64,000 bases of DNA from Meiothermus hypogaeus. Its GTDB lineage: Bacteria; Deinococcota; Deinococci; Deinococcales; Thermaceae. Made by a program: the position numbers and the translations under genes. Positions 49,805-59,503 of the stretch are shown here, one piece after another. Numbering within the stretch: the stretch's first letter is position 1; each line of letters opens with the position of its first letter. The stretch is from assembly GCF_003574035.1 (NCBI RefSeq), contig NZ_QWKY01000007.1, positions 1 to 64,000 of the forward strand, read 5' to 3'. The notes beneath the pieces were generated by a model that worked only from the letters and a program-made list of their open reading frames with translations, was not told the origin of the DNA and searched no databases.

Positions 49805-50983
49805 GTGACGCCGCTTTCGTTGTTGTTTCTCACCTTGTTCAATAGCATTTTGGGCCTTTCGGTGTTGTTCCCCATCCTGGGGCCGCTTGCCCGCGAGCTG
49901 GGCTTGAGCGAGGTGCAGGTTGGATTGTTTTCCACCGGCTACGCCCTGATGCAGTTCGTACTGGCCGCCTACTGGGGGCGCCGCAGCGAGGTGATGGGGC
50001 GCAAGCCCATTCTGTTGATGGGTATTGTGGGTTTTGCAGTCAGCTTCTTTTTATTTGCTTTTTTTGCCTGGCTGGGCTACCAGAAAGTGCTTCTGGGGTG
50101 GGGTCTTTTCGCGGCTATGCTATTTTCCCGGCTTTTGGGCGGCGCTTTTTCTTCAGCTACCTTGCCCACCGCGCAGGCCTACCTGGCCGATATTACCCCC
50201 CGCGAAGAGCGTACCCAGAGCTTCGCCATTCTGGGGGCCGCTTTTGGTTTGGGGGTGATCTTTGGCCCGGCCATTGGGGCAGGGCTGTCTCATTTTGGCT
50301 TGCTGGCGCCGGTGGTTTTTTCGGCCAGCCTGGCCTTGCTGAATGCGTTGTTTGTGTGGGTGGTCTTGCCGGAGTCGCGCAAGGCTGAGGCCCGCCCCTC
50401 GAGCCCGCCCCAGCTCTCCTGGGCCGACCCCCGTATCCTGCCTTTGCTGTTAATAGGCTTGAGCATCAACCTGGCCTCCATTGCCATGGAGCAGACTGTA
50501 GCTTTTTTGTATCAGGATCGTCTTTTGCTGAGCCCTGCCCGGACTGCCCAGGCTGTAGGTATAGCCCTGGTGGTTTTTGGAGTGGTGGGGGTGCTGGTGC
50601 AGGGGGTCTGGGTGCGGGCCGTCAAGTGGCCGCCGCGAAAGCTGCTGATGCTGGGGATGCCCCTGTTATTGCTGGGCTACCTGGGCCTGATGTTTGCCTC
50701 TAGCTTTGCTTGGCTCACCGCTTCGCTGATGCTGCTGGGTTTGGGTTCCATGACCAGCCCCGGCCTCACGGCGGCTCAGTCGCTGGCGGTCTCCGACGAT
50801 GAACAAGGTGCGGTAGCAGGCCTGTCCAGCGCGGCGCAGGCCCTGGGCCGGATGCTGGGGCCGGTGGTGGGTACCTCGTTGTACGGGCTTTCCCCGGCCT
50901 ATCCCTATGTGTTTTCGGCCCTTCTGATCGGGTTGGCGCTGGTGTTTTTCCTTAGCAGGCCGCAGCTGGCAAGCGCTCGGTAG
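49805..50983 (+). CDS. Major facilitator superfamily transporter (drug/TetA-like)
   Basis: 392 residues with a GTG start at 49805; ~12 hydrophobic segments. FPILGPLARELGLSEVQVGLFSTGYALMQF begins helix 1-2, with AYWGRRSEVMGRKPILLMG as loop 2-3 and LPTAQAYLADITPREERTQSFAILGAAFGLGVIFGPAIG as the antiporter-type motif C region. The latter motif favours a proton-coupled exporter. No regulator is adjacent. Confidence 0.88.
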   Translation: MTPLSLLFLTLFNSILGLSVLFPILGPLARELGLSEVQVGLFSTGYALMQFVLAAYWGRRSEVMGRKPILLMGIVGFAVSFFLFAFFAWLGYQKVLLGWGLFAAMLFSRLLGGAFSSATLPTAQAYLADITPREERTQSFAILGAAFGLGVIFGPAIGAGLSHFGLLAPVVFSASLALLNALFVWVVLPESRKAEARPSSPPQLSWADPRILPLLLIGLSINLASIAMEQTVAFLYQDRLLLSPARTAQAVGIALVVFGVVGVLVQGVWVRAVKWPPRKLLMLGMPLLLLGYLGLMFASSFAWLTASLMLLGLGSMTSPGLTAAQSLAVSDDEQGAVAGLSSAAQALGRMLGPVVGTSLYGLSPAYPYVFSALLIGLALVFFLSRPQLASAR

Positions 50984-50988
50984 TGGCT

Positions 50989-51801
50989 TTATCCGGGTTG
51001 CAGCCCGGCTTCTTCCAGGAGCTTCTTGAGCATTTCCAGGTTCGCCAGGGCGTGGCCTTTGGTGGTGTTGTTGAAAATGAACCAGACCTGCGTCAGGGTG
51101 TGGTGCTCGAGTGCCGCCAGCAGCGCTTGCACCCAGTAACGCAGTTCCTCTTCGCTGTAGCGGTAGTCATGGCGTTCGGACTGATCCTTGCCCTCGTACC
51201 ACTTTTCCTTGTTGCGTCCCGAAAGCCGGATGTACGCAGTCTCGCCGGTGAGGTGTAGCTCGTTCTTGGGCAGACCGGGCAGGGGAGGGTAATCGGTGCT
51301 AACCCAAATCAACCCTGCCCTGCGGAAAGCCTCGCGGACCTCCTCGTTATCCCAGGAAGTGTGACGAAACTCCACTGCCAGGCCGCCGGGGGCCAGGACG
51401 TGGTCGGCAAAACGCTGGGCCAGTGCGGCGAAATACCTGCGGTTTTCGGGGGTGCGGTGAAAGCTTTGGGGAAACTGGGCCAGAAAGGGCCCCAGCACCC
51501 CTGCCTCGCGCAATGGAGTCACCGACTCAAAAAGCCGCCGGTAGTCGTCTTCGCTAGCGTTGCGCTCATGGGTCATGCGCTGGTGAATTTTGACCGCCCA
51601 GCGCACCCGCCCCTGGCTGCGCTCGAGCATGCCGGCAAAGGCTTTGAGGCCCGGAATGTTGTAAAAAGAGGAGTTCAGCTCCACGGCGTTGAAGGTTCGC
51701 GCATAGATGGAGAGCCACGCCTCCCGCCTGGCCTCGGGCGGGTACAAGAGGCCCACCCAGTCCTCGTTGGTGTAGCCGCCGGTGCCCAGATAGATTTCCA
51801 T
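50989..51801 (-). CDS. DUF72-family (YecE-like) protein
   Basis: 270 residues. MEIYLGTGGYTNEDWVGLLYP opens the DUF72 TIM barrel, followed by FNAVELNSSFYNIPG, VRWAVKIHQRMTHERN, GPFLAQFPQSFHRTPENRRYF, LAVEFRHTSW, and HVYFNNT-like VWFIFNNTTKGHALANLEML at the end. The function is unknown in the family, though nuclease/isomerase-like folds are discussed. The stop faces the MFS gene (5-base gap). Heptads occupy the region just upstream of the start. Confidence 0.9.
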   Translation of the reverse strand: MEIYLGTGGYTNEDWVGLLYPPEARREAWLSIYARTFNAVELNSSFYNIPGLKAFAGMLERSQGRVRWAVKIHQRMTHERNASEDDYRRLFESVTPLREAGVLGPFLAQFPQSFHRTPENRRYFAALAQRFADHVLAPGGLAVEFRHTSWDNEEVREAFRRAGLIWVSTDYPPLPGLPKNELHLTGETAYIRLSGRNKEKWYEGKDQSERHDYRYSEEELRYWVQALLAALEHHTLTQVWFIFNNTTKGHALANLEMLKKLLEEAGLQPG

Positions 51802-51812
51802 GCTTTATCGAA

Positions 51813-51847
51813 CTGCCCAAGGCCCAAAGCTGAAGGCTGAGGGCTGG
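51813..51847 (+). repeat. Heptad array upstream of DUF72 gene
   Basis: Five units: CTGCCCA, AGGCCCA, then AAGCTGA, AGGCTGA and GGGCTGG. A single arm, 12 bases upstream of the DUF72 start (minus strand). Confidence 0.6.
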
Positions 51848-51927
51848 AAATAATCACACCTATCGTACTTCATTCCACATCACCGAAACTGCTCGATGCA
51901 CGCCAGATCAAACAAATACCAAAAGAA

Positions 51928-51950
51928 CGCGCTATCAAAGCGATAGCGCG
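51928..51950 (-). terminator. Hairpin downstream of glmS
   Basis: CGCGCTATC pairs with GATAGCGCG over a 5-nt loop, about 27 bases beyond the glmS stop codon. The minus-strand side continues into a moderately T-rich TTCTTTTGG. Probably the glmS terminator. Confidence 0.6.
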
Positions 51951-51976
51951 TGTACAGGGGGCCACCAGAGGCCGCT

Positions 51977-53791
51977 TTACTCCACCGTCACACTCTTGGC
52001 CAGGTTCCGGGGCTGATCCACGTCGCGGCCCAGGAATACGGCGGTCTCGTAGGCCAGGAGTTGCAGCGGTACCACGCTCACCACCGGAGCCAGCAGGGGG
52101 TGGATCCTGGGCACGTAAATCACGTCCTGGGCAAACTTCTGCACCTCGGTATCGCCCTCGCTGGCTACCGCAATCACCCGCCCGCCCCGGGCCCGCACCT
52201 CCTGGATGTTGGAGACGGTTTTTTCGTAGAAGGGGCTTTGCGTAGCGAGCACCACCACCGGCAGGCGCTCGTCAATCAGGGCGATGGGGCCGTGTTTCAT
52301 CTCGCCGGCGGGGTAGGCCTCGGCGTGGATGTAGCTGATTTCCTTGAGCTTGAGGGCCCCTTCGTAGGCAGTAGGGGCCTGGATGTGCCTCCCCAGGAAC
52401 AGGTAGTCCTGGGCCTGGTGGTACTTCTCGGCAATATGGGCAATGTGAGGGCGTTGCTCCAGGGTTTCTTCTACCAGCCGGGGCAGCTTGCGCATCTCGC
52501 GCAGGAGTTCCCGCGCCGCCGTTTCGTCTAGAGTGCCCCTGGCCCGGCCCATCCACACCGCCAGCATGGCCATGGCGGCCAGCATGGCGATGTAGGCTTT
52601 GGTGGAAGCCACCCCAATTTCCGGCCCTGCGTGAATGTAGAGGGTGTCATCTACCTCGCGGGTGATGCTGCTGCCCTTGGCGTTGATGACCCCCAGGGTG
52701 CCGGCCCCCTTGCGCCCCGCCTCGCGGATGGCCTCGAGGGTATCGATGGTCTCGCCCGACTGGCTGATGCAGATGGCCAGGGTTTTGTCGTCTACTACCG
52801 GGTCGCGGTAGCGGTACTCGGAGGCCACATCAATTTCCACCGGCACCCGGGCCAAAGCCTCCAGCAGATACTTCCCCACCCAGGCCGCATAGTAGGCCGT
52901 GCCGCAGGCCACGATGTGCACCTTGTCGTAGCGGGTGGGCTCGAGGCTGAGGCCCAGTTCTACACCGGCCTCCTCTTCGTAAAGGCGGCCCCCCAGGGTG
53001 TTTTCCAGCACCCGCGGCTGCTCGTAGATTTCCTTGAGCATGTAGTGGGGGTGTCCACCTTTCTCGGCGGCCTCGAGGCTCCACTCCACCGTCACCACAT
53101 CGCGCTCTACCGGATTACCGGCCAGGTCGGTGACCTGTACCCCCTCGCGGCGCACCACCGCCATATCGCCATCGTGCAGAAAAATCACCCGGCGGGTATA
53201 GGGCAGGAGGGCCGGCACGTCCGAGGCCACGAAGTTCTCCCCCTCACCCAGCCCAATCACCAGCGGGCTCACGGTGCGGGCCACCACAATCTCTTCGTGG
53301 TTCTGGTGGGCTACCACCAGGGCATAGGCCCCGTAGGCCTCGGAGAGGGCCAGTCGTACCGCTTCGGTCAGGCTCCCCTGGTATTTTTCTTCAATCAAGT
53401 GAGCCAGCACTTCCGAGTCGGTCTCGGAGCTGAAGGTGTGGCCCCGCGCAATCAGGCCCTCTTTGAGGGGCAGGTAGTTTTCGATGATGCCGTTGTGAAT
53501 CACGGCAATCTCGCCCTTCTCGGTCATATGAGGGTGGGCGTTGGGGTCGGTGGGGGCCCCGTGGGTGGCCCAGCGGGTGTGTCCCACCCCAAACTGCCCG
53601 CTCAGGCGGTGCTCCTTCAGGCTATCGGCCAGCACCTTGAGCTTGCCCGCTTTCTTGACCACCTCCAGATGCCCGTTGACCTTGACCGCAATCCCCGCCG
53701 AGTCGTAGCCCCGGTACTCCAGGCGCTTGAGCCCGTCCAGAATAACCTCCGACGCATCTCGAAAACCCACATATCCCACGATTCCGCACAT
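51977..53791 (-). CDS. glmS: Glutamine--fructose-6-phosphate aminotransferase (isomerising)
   Basis: 604 residues, the normal length. The N-terminal glutaminase domain starts MCGIVGYVG with the catalytic Cys at position 2; RWATHGAPTDPNAHPH and HNGIIENYLPLK complete its site. Two SIS domains follow: CISQSGETIDTLEAIREAGRKG and EVGVASTKAYIAML-type PEIGVASTKAYIA. The end is PRNLAKSVTVE. It makes glucosamine-6-phosphate for peptidoglycan and other glycans. Confidence 0.98.
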   Translation of the reverse strand: MCGIVGYVGFRDASEVILDGLKRLEYRGYDSAGIAVKVNGHLEVVKKAGKLKVLADSLKEHRLSGQFGVGHTRWATHGAPTDPNAHPHMTEKGEIAVIHNGIIENYLPLKEGLIARGHTFSSETDSEVLAHLIEEKYQGSLTEAVRLALSEAYGAYALVVAHQNHEEIVVARTVSPLVIGLGEGENFVASDVPALLPYTRRVIFLHDGDMAVVRREGVQVTDLAGNPVERDVVTVEWSLEAAEKGGHPHYMLKEIYEQPRVLENTLGGRLYEEEAGVELGLSLEPTRYDKVHIVACGTAYYAAWVGKYLLEALARVPVEIDVASEYRYRDPVVDDKTLAICISQSGETIDTLEAIREAGRKGAGTLGVINAKGSSITREVDDTLYIHAGPEIGVASTKAYIAMLAAMAMLAVWMGRARGTLDETAARELLREMRKLPRLVEETLEQRPHIAHIAEKYHQAQDYLFLGRHIQAPTAYEGALKLKEISYIHAEAYPAGEMKHGPIALIDERLPVVVLATQSPFYEKTVSNIQEVRARGGRVIAVASEGDTEVQKFAQDVIYVPRIHPLLAPVVSVVPLQLLAYETAVFLGRDVDQPRNLAKSVTVE

Positions 53792-54319
53792 GTTCTAACC
53801 TCTCAATCCTGGTTGTTTGCCCCCCGAGTCAGCCCTGTATCAACCATAGAACAACCAAAGGGCCAACCCACCCGTTTTTGCACCAAACTGACGTTACCTT
53901 GCCCACCCGCCCGGTGGGCCTCCAGCCCCTTGACGCGGCCGGTGTTTTGCGTGTTACTGCTATTTTCCCGATTCCTTTGAATCCTGCTCGTTGGTTGTCC
54001 AGCGCTCGCGCTGCTGGCTTTCCCGTAGAGCTGGTCTGGCCATAAATACCTGGGCCAGCGGAGAGGGCGGGATTCGCGCCCTGGCGGCATCCGCGGAACC
54101 TTCGATCTTTCGCAGCTCGCTGCTTATCTCTAAAAGACCGCCACCTCGTAAGGTAAAAAAATGGCTTTCCGAGTGGGAGCAGAATTAGTTTTTGCTAACC
54201 GCTCCCATTGCAACCATCCTTACCCCCTGCGCTCCTCACTTTGTAGTTTGGCCCTCCTTTCTGGGCTTAATAAACCCCTATTCATTGTACGGTTTTTTCG
54301 TCTGTGTGCTTGTTCATAC
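53792..54319. other. Long gap between glmS and slpA promoter
   Basis: About 530 bases upstream of the slpA promoter and of glmS. Short readings on both strands have no recognisable domains. The segment probably holds the glmS promoter on the minus strand and upstream sequence for slpA; I see no RNA gene or repeat. Confidence 0.4.
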
Positions 54320-54349
54320 TTGACAGCGCGATAAATACACGGGTATGAT
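54320..54349 (+). promoter_or_regulatory. Strong promoter for slpA
   Basis: Perfect TTGACA at 54320-54325, an 18-base spacer, then TATGAT at 54344-54349. The predicted start of transcription is near 54356, giving a ~195-base untranslated leader before the slpA ATG at 54551. Confidence 0.8.
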
Positions 54350-54401
54350 GCCCCCCGGATGCGCAAGGTGAGAGCTTTTTGAGCCCTGAAAAGGGGGCAT
54401 C
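54347..54401. promoter_or_regulatory. Palindrome overlapping the slpA -10 box
   Basis: GATGCCCCC (54347-54355) is the exact complement of GGGGGCATC (54393-54401). The left arm overlaps the -10 hexamer, so it acts as a DNA-level inverted repeat (operator) rather than an RNA hairpin if the start is near 54356. Confidence 0.45.
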
Positions 54402-54509
54402 TCTTACCTGGCGTCCGTTGCGGATGTAAAGGGTTTTTTGGGAGAGGAAACACGGCAACTCGCCCCCTAGAAAAAAATCCTGCACCTCCGCAACATCAGG
54501 TTCTTGTGG

Positions 54510-54527
54510 TGTGTCCATCTGGACACA
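54510..54527. promoter_or_regulatory. Palindrome just upstream of slpA start
   Basis: TGTGTCCA-TC-TGGACACA, a perfect 8-bp inverted repeat in the leader, 24 bases before the slpA ATG and next to its GAGGAGG ribosome binding site. It could form a leader hairpin or bind a regulator. Confidence 0.5.
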
Positions 54528-54550
54528 ACATGAGAGTTTGAGGAGGCAGA

Positions 54551-57346
54551 ATGAAGAAGAAGCTAGTAGTTTACTTGGCTGGGTTGCTGACCGTGCTCGG
54601 TCTAGGCTTCGGTCAGGCGCAGTTCTCCGACGTACCCGCCGGACACTGGGCCAAAGAAGCCGTCGAGCGCATCGCGGCCTGCGGTCTTATCACGGGCTTC
54701 CCCGACGGGACGTTCCGTGGTAACACCAACCTGACCCGCTACCAGGCTGCCCTGATCTTCCAGCGCTTGCTCAACGAGATTCAGCAGGGCGGCGAGTGCG
54801 TGAAGGGTCAAGGCGGCGGCATGAGCGAAGAGGACATGACCGCTATCCGCAACGCGGTGCAGGAACTGGCCGCCGAGCTGGCTGCTTTGGGTGTGCGCGT
54901 CTCGGCCCTGGAAGATAACGCCGCTTCCAAAGACGACATCGCCCGCCTCGAGGCTGCCATCGAAGAACTGAAGAGCGCCAAGCCCGAAGGCGGCATGGAC
55001 GAAGCTGCCCTGGCTGACCTGGCCGACCGCGTTGAAGCTGCCAGCGTGGCCGCCGACACCGCCCTGGCCCAGGCCCAGATCCTGGCCGAGCGCCTGGACG
55101 GCGTGGAAGGCGACGTGGCTGCTCTCAAGACCCAGGTCGAGGCCGATGCCGACAGCATCCGCGCCCTCAACGAGCTGGCCGTGCTGCTGAACCAGGACGT
55201 GCTCAGCCTGCAAGACCGCGTGACCGCCCTCGAGAAGCAACTGGGCGACGTGGACTTTGAGAGCTTTGCCAACCGCGAAGACGTGAGCGCCATCCAGGAA
55301 TTCGCCACCGCCCTGCGCAGCGACCTGGTGCGCCTCTCCGACCGGGTAAGCGCGCTGGACACCCGGGTGAGCGGCCTGGATAGCCGCCTTGGCGCAGTGG
55401 AAGCCACCCGTCCGACCCTGACCGGTAGCGTCTCGGCTACCTACGGCTACGCCACCGCTACGGGTCCCAACTTCGACATCGACCGCCTGTTCCCCAACAA
55501 CGCCCTGAGCTCGGGTGCTGGCGCCCAAGACAATACCCCGCAAAACCGTATCCGCAACCAGTTCCGCCGGGGCGACTTTGACCAGGACTATACCGGCGGC
55601 GGCGCTAGCCTTAACTTCGGCCTGAAGCCAGGAGGCGCCATCAGCGAGGTCACCCTGGGTCTGGGTGCCGGTCTTTTCAACGGCGGAACCGATCCCGACC
55701 GCGCCATCAAGCTCAACAGCGCTAGCGTGAAGGGTAGCCTGAGCGGCCAAGCTTTCAGCGTCACCTACAACAACGACGACAGCACCTTCCGCTTCAACCC
55801 CTACCTCTTCAACAACAGCACCGTAGGCGATGTGGTAACCACCCGTGGCTTTGTGGCTACGCTCGACGCCAAGGCCTTCCCGCTGTCGCCCAAGTTCACC
55901 ATTGTAGCGGGTGAGGGTGTTCGCGACACTACCAAGGACGGCGGTAACACTATCCTCAACGGTATCTACGGCGGTTTGCGGGCCGAGGTCAACCTGCTGG
56001 GCCTGAACACCGGCCTCAGCTACGCCGAAAACCGCAACAACCGCACCGCTTTCGGTATTGACTACAGCGGCTCGCTCTTCGGTCTGCTGAACCTGGAAGG
56101 CGCCTTTGTGGCCTCCACGCCCTTTGGTACGCCTGTTGACCTCAGCAACGCGCTGGTTACCGACCAGGCCTTCTACACCAAGCTCGGGGTGAAGCTGGGC
56201 ATCATCGAACTGAACGCCAACTACCGCGCCATTGACCCGCAGTACGAAAACGGTGTGGCCGGCATGTCCGCTGCCTCTGGCTTCTACACCTTTGGCCTGG
56301 GTGGCAACGGCGAGGCCCCCTTCGCGGCCAACAACCGCGGCTTTGGTCTGGAAGGCAAGCTGACCCTGCCCATCCTGGGCGGCATCGAGGTGCGCGGCTT
56401 CTACGACAACTCCGCCGACTTTGCCACCGGCGCCCAGACCGCCGACACCCTCAGTGTGGGCGCTACTATCCCGCTGTTCGCTGGCTTCAGCATCAACCCC
56501 TTCTACAACAACACCAACGTCAACGGTGCCCAGGTCTCCGGTGCTACCGGTCTTCAGTCGGGCATCAACGGCAACTACAACTTCTACGTCTACAACAACC
56601 TGGACGCCCGCTGGTCGTCGGGCTTCGGGGTGAAGCTGGTGCACAACGGGCGTGCCAGCAACGCTCTGATCTCGGGTCTGGATCTGAACCTGTGGTACCA
56701 GTCCTTCGCAGGCCCCAACGCCGGTACCGACATCCTGGCCAGCGCGGGCTACAACCTGAAGCTGGGCTTCGTGTCGCTGAACCCCATCGTGCGCTACCAC
56801 AGCTTTGCTGCTAATACTCCGGCGCCGGGTAACCTCTCCACCACTGCCCTCAAGTACGGCATTGGGGTGACCACCGACCCGCTGGGCATCTTCTTCCGGC
56901 CCAGCCTGGAAGGGGCCTTTGCCGCCAACCAGATCACCGAAACCGCTCCTGGTTCCAACAACTCCAGCGAGACCTACTGGCGGGTGGGCCTGAACCTCAA
57001 CGAGTTCCTGGCCACTGGTAGCGTGTTCAAGGTGGGCTACGCCAACTACAGCGCGACCAACGTGGTCTCGCCCAACCCCACCGCCACCACCCCGCAGCGC
57101 GGCTACGGCAACTTCCCCCTCTCCATCACCACCGACCGCGTCTTCACCTACCCCGGTGAAGTCCAGTTCCCCTGGAACCTGACCACCGGCTTTGGCACGG
57201 CCTCGGGCAGCGTGACCGGCCTCTACCTCGAGTGGAAGTACGGCAACCTGACCATGGCGGCCGCCTCGGCTGACCTGAAGGACGGCGGTGGTACCACTGT
57301 CAGCACCGGCACCGCCTTCAAGATTAGCTACGAAGTGAAGTTCTAA
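54551..57346 (+). CDS. slpA: SLH-domain outer-envelope porin/S-layer protein (SlpA family)
   Basis: 931 residues. A signal peptide (KKKLVVYLAGLLTVLGLGFGQA) is followed by one SLH domain (about 23-85: FSDVPAGHWAKEAVERIAACGLITGFPDGTFRGN), which binds pyruvylated cell-wall polymer. A long alpha-helical coiled coil (about 95-285, many LADRVEA/LxDRVxAL repeats) spans the periplasm. The C-terminal ~640 residues are a beta-barrel with alternating aromatic/polar strands, ending FKISYEVKF. The layout matches the Thermus SlpA family, a major envelope protein. Strong promoter, perfect RBS and terminator indicate high expression. Confidence 0.93.
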   Translation: MKKKLVVYLAGLLTVLGLGFGQAQFSDVPAGHWAKEAVERIAACGLITGFPDGTFRGNTNLTRYQAALIFQRLLNEIQQGGECVKGQGGGMSEEDMTAIRNAVQELAAELAALGVRVSALEDNAASKDDIARLEAAIEELKSAKPEGGMDEAALADLADRVEAASVAADTALAQAQILAERLDGVEGDVAALKTQVEADADSIRALNELAVLLNQDVLSLQDRVTALEKQLGDVDFESFANREDVSAIQEFATALRSDLVRLSDRVSALDTRVSGLDSRLGAVEATRPTLTGSVSATYGYATATGPNFDIDRLFPNNALSSGAGAQDNTPQNRIRNQFRRGDFDQDYTGGGASLNFGLKPGGAISEVTLGLGAGLFNGGTDPDRAIKLNSASVKGSLSGQAFSVTYNNDDSTFRFNPYLFNNSTVGDVVTTRGFVATLDAKAFPLSPKFTIVAGEGVRDTTKDGGNTILNGIYGGLRAEVNLLGLNTGLSYAENRNNRTAFGIDYSGSLFGLLNLEGAFVASTPFGTPVDLSNALVTDQAFYTKLGVKLGIIELNANYRAIDPQYENGVAGMSAASGFYTFGLGGNGEAPFAANNRGFGLEGKLTLPILGGIEVRGFYDNSADFATGAQTADTLSVGATIPLFAGFSINPFYNNTNVNGAQVSGATGLQSGINGNYNFYVYNNLDARWSSGFGVKLVHNGRASNALISGLDLNLWYQSFAGPNAGTDILASAGYNLKLGFVSLNPIVRYHSFAANTPAPGNLSTTALKYGIGVTTDPLGIFFRPSLEGAFAANQITETAPGSNNSSETYWRVGLNLNEFLATGSVFKVGYANYSATNVVSPNPTATTPQRGYGNFPLSITTDRVFTYPGEVQFPWNLTTGFGTASGSVTGLYLEWKYGNLTMAAASADLKDGGGTTVSTGTAFKISYEVKF

Positions 57347-57364
57347 TCGAACCCCCACTTCAGA

Positions 57365-57391
57365 CCCCGCCCTTTGGGGCGGGGTTTTTTT
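57365..57391 (+). terminator. Terminator after slpA
   Basis: CCCCGCCC (57365-57372) pairs with GGGCGGGG (57377-57384), followed by seven T residues. Confidence 0.9.
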
Positions 57392-57400
57392 GTGCACATT

Positions 57401-57461
57401 GTGTTCTGGTTTAGACAGAAAATATCCCCAAGAAGTAAATTGGCAATCTATGCCAGAACAC
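57401..57461. promoter_or_regulatory. Inverted repeat bracketing the uvrB upstream region
   Basis: GTGTTCTGG (57401-57409) and CCAGAACAC (57453-57461) are exact complements 43 bases apart, lying immediately before uvrB. The space between them is AT-rich and probably holds the promoter. A loop-forming operator is possible. Confidence 0.45.
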
Positions 57462-57472
57462 CGGGGGTTTAG

Positions 57473-59482
57473 ATGAGTCATGTGTTTCGCTACCAGGGCC
57501 CGGAGCCAAAAGGCGACCAGCCCCAGGCAATTGCCGCTCTGACGGAAGCCTTGAACGATGGCGAGCGCTTCGTGACCCTGCTGGGGGCCACCGGCACCGG
57601 CAAGACCGTTACCATGGCCAAGGTAATCGAGCGACTGGAACGCCCGGCCTTGGTGATGGCCCCCAACAAGGTGCTGGCTGCGCAACTGGCCGCCGAGTTC
57701 CGCGAGCTGTTCCCCGAGAACGCGGTGGAGTTCTTCATCAGCTACTACGACTACTACCAGCCCGAAGCCTACGTGCCGGGGCGCGATTTGTTCATCGAGA
57801 AGGATGCCGCCATCAACCCCGAGATCGAGCGCCTGCGCCACTCCACCACCCGCAGCCTGCTCACGCGGCGCGATGTGATTGTGGTGGCCTCGGTCTCGGC
57901 CATCTACGGCCTGGGGAGCCCCGAAGACTACAAGAACATGAGCCTGATTGTGGAGGTGGGGCAGGACTACCCCCGCGAAGCCCTGATTGAGCGGCTGGTG
58001 GACTTGCAGTACGAACGGGGCGACTTGCAACTGGAAGCGGGGCGCTTTAGGGCCAGGGGCGAGGTGCTCGAGGTCTGGCCGGCCTACGAGCAGGAGCCCA
58101 TACGCATCGAGCTATTCGGCAACACCATCGACCGCGTCACGGTGGTGCACCCGGTGACGGGCGACCGGCTGAAAGATTTGCCGGGGTTTGTGCTTTTGGG
58201 AGCCAGCCACTATGCCACCCCGGAGTGGCGCTTGAAGCAGGCCATCCCGGAGATTCGCAGGGAGCTGGAGGAGCGCCTCAAGGTGTTCGAGGCCGAGGGC
58301 AAACTGCTGGAGGCCCAGCGGCTCAAGGAGCGCACCTTGTATGACCTGGAGATGCTCGAGGTCATGGGTACCTGCCCCGGTATCGAGAACTACAGCCGCT
58401 TTTTGTCCGGAAAAGCTCCCGGTGAAGCGCCCTACACCCTGCTGGACTACTTTCCCGAGGATTATCTGGTCTTCCTGGACGAGTCGCACGTGACTGCGCC
58501 GCAGCTTCGGGGGATGTACAACGGCGACTACATGCGCAAGAAAACCCTGGTGGACTACGGCTTCCGCCTGCCCAGTGCCCTCGACAACCGCCCCCTCAAG
58601 TTTGGCGAGATTTTAGAGCGGGTGGGGCAGATGGTCTTTGTATCGGCCACCCCGGGCCCCTACGAGCTGGAGGTCTCGGGCCGGGTGGTCGAGCAGATTA
58701 TCCGCCCCACCGGTCTCCTGGATCCCCAGGTCACGGTCAAGCCTTCCCAGGGCCAGATCGAAGACCTAATGGGCGCCATCCGCACCCGCGCGGCGCGGGG
58801 CGAGCGCACCCTGGTAACCGTCCTGACCGTGCGCATGGCCGAGGAGCTCACGGCCTACCTGGTGGAGCATGGGGTGCGGGCCCGTTACCTGCACCACGAA
58901 CTCGACGCCTTCGAGCGACAGGCCCTTTTACGTGACCTGCGGCTGGGCTACTTCGACGCCCTGGTGGGCATCAACCTGCTGCGCGAGGGGCTCGATTTGC
59001 CCGAGGTCTCGCTGGTGGCCATTCTGGACGCCGACAAGCAGGGCTTTTTGCGTTCCGAGCGCTCGCTCATCCAGACCATTGGCCGGGCCGCCCGCAACGT
59101 GGGGGGCGAGGTGTTTCTCTACGCCGACACGGTTTCGGACTCCATGCGGGCCGCCATTGAGGAGACCAACCGCCGCCGGGCCATCCAGGAAGCCTACAAC
59201 GCCGCACACGGCATTACTCCGGCCACCATCCAGAAATCGGTGCGCAAGGTGGTCAAGCCCGAGGACTACGAGGCCGAGGCCGCCGAGATGGTGCTGGACG
59301 ACCCCACTCTGCTCCAGAGCCTGCTGGAGCAGCTCGAGACCGAGATGTGGGCGGCCTCCGAGGCCCTCGACTTCGAGAAAGCCGCGTCCCTGCGCGACCA
59401 GATGCGTTCGCTCGAGGCCCGCCTCAAGGGCCTGCCCGAGCCCACCACCGCCGGGAAGGGTAAGCGGCGGCGTCGGCGCTAG
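57473..59482 (+). CDS. uvrB: Excinuclease ABC subunit B
   Basis: 669 residues, standard length. ATP-binding [14 protein letters not shown] (Walker A), the beta-hairpin region [37 protein letters not shown] (Walker B/DESH), the [13 protein letters not shown] segment, helicase motif V-VI region [26 protein letters not shown]...QTIGRAARN, and a C-terminal UVR domain ([27 protein letters not shown]) binding UvrC. The last 36 bases including the stop are repeated exactly at 60257-60292. Part of nucleotide excision repair with UvrA and UvrC encoded elsewhere. Confidence 0.97.
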   Translation: MSHVFRYQGPEPKGDQPQAIAALTEALNDGERFVTLLGATGTGKTVTMAKVIERLERPALVMAPNKVLAAQLAAEFRELFPENAVEFFISYYDYYQPEAYVPGRDLFIEKDAAINPEIERLRHSTTRSLLTRRDVIVVASVSAIYGLGSPEDYKNMSLIVEVGQDYPREALIERLVDLQYERGDLQLEAGRFRARGEVLEVWPAYEQEPIRIELFGNTIDRVTVVHPVTGDRLKDLPGFVLLGASHYATPEWRLKQAIPEIRRELEERLKVFEAEGKLLEAQRLKERTLYDLEMLEVMGTCPGIENYSRFLSGKAPGEAPYTLLDYFPEDYLVFLDESHVTAPQLRGMYNGDYMRKKTLVDYGFRLPSALDNRPLKFGEILERVGQMVFVSATPGPYELEVSGRVVEQIIRPTGLLDPQVTVKPSQGQIEDLMGAIRTRAARGERTLVTVLTVRMAEELTAYLVEHGVRARYLHHELDAFERQALLRDLRLGYFDALVGINLLREGLDLPEVSLVAILDADKQGFLRSERSLIQTIGRAARNVGGEVFLYADTVSDSMRAAIEETNRRRAIQEAYNAAHGITPATIQKSVRKVVKPEDYEAEAAEMVLDDPTLLQSLLEQLETEMWAASEALDFEKAASLRDQMRSLEARLKGLPEPTTAGKGKRRRRR

Positions 59483-59483
59483 C
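59448..59483 (+). repeat. 36-bp direct repeat, left copy (uvrB 3' end)
   Basis: Identical to 60257-60292. It comprises the last ~11 codons and the TAG stop of uvrB. With the right copy it brackets the MNT-HEPN pair, in the manner of attL/attR. No integrase gene lies within. Confidence 0.9.
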
Positions 59484-59503
59484 GGGTCTTGTACACTACA
59501 TGC

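Noticed and set aside
54602-58030. A 1142-codon open frame on the minus strand across slpA and uvrB
   Set aside because: It is antisense to two clear genes, lacks any domain, and arises from GC-rich codon bias; the plus-strand proteins have signal peptide, SLH and UvrB motifs.
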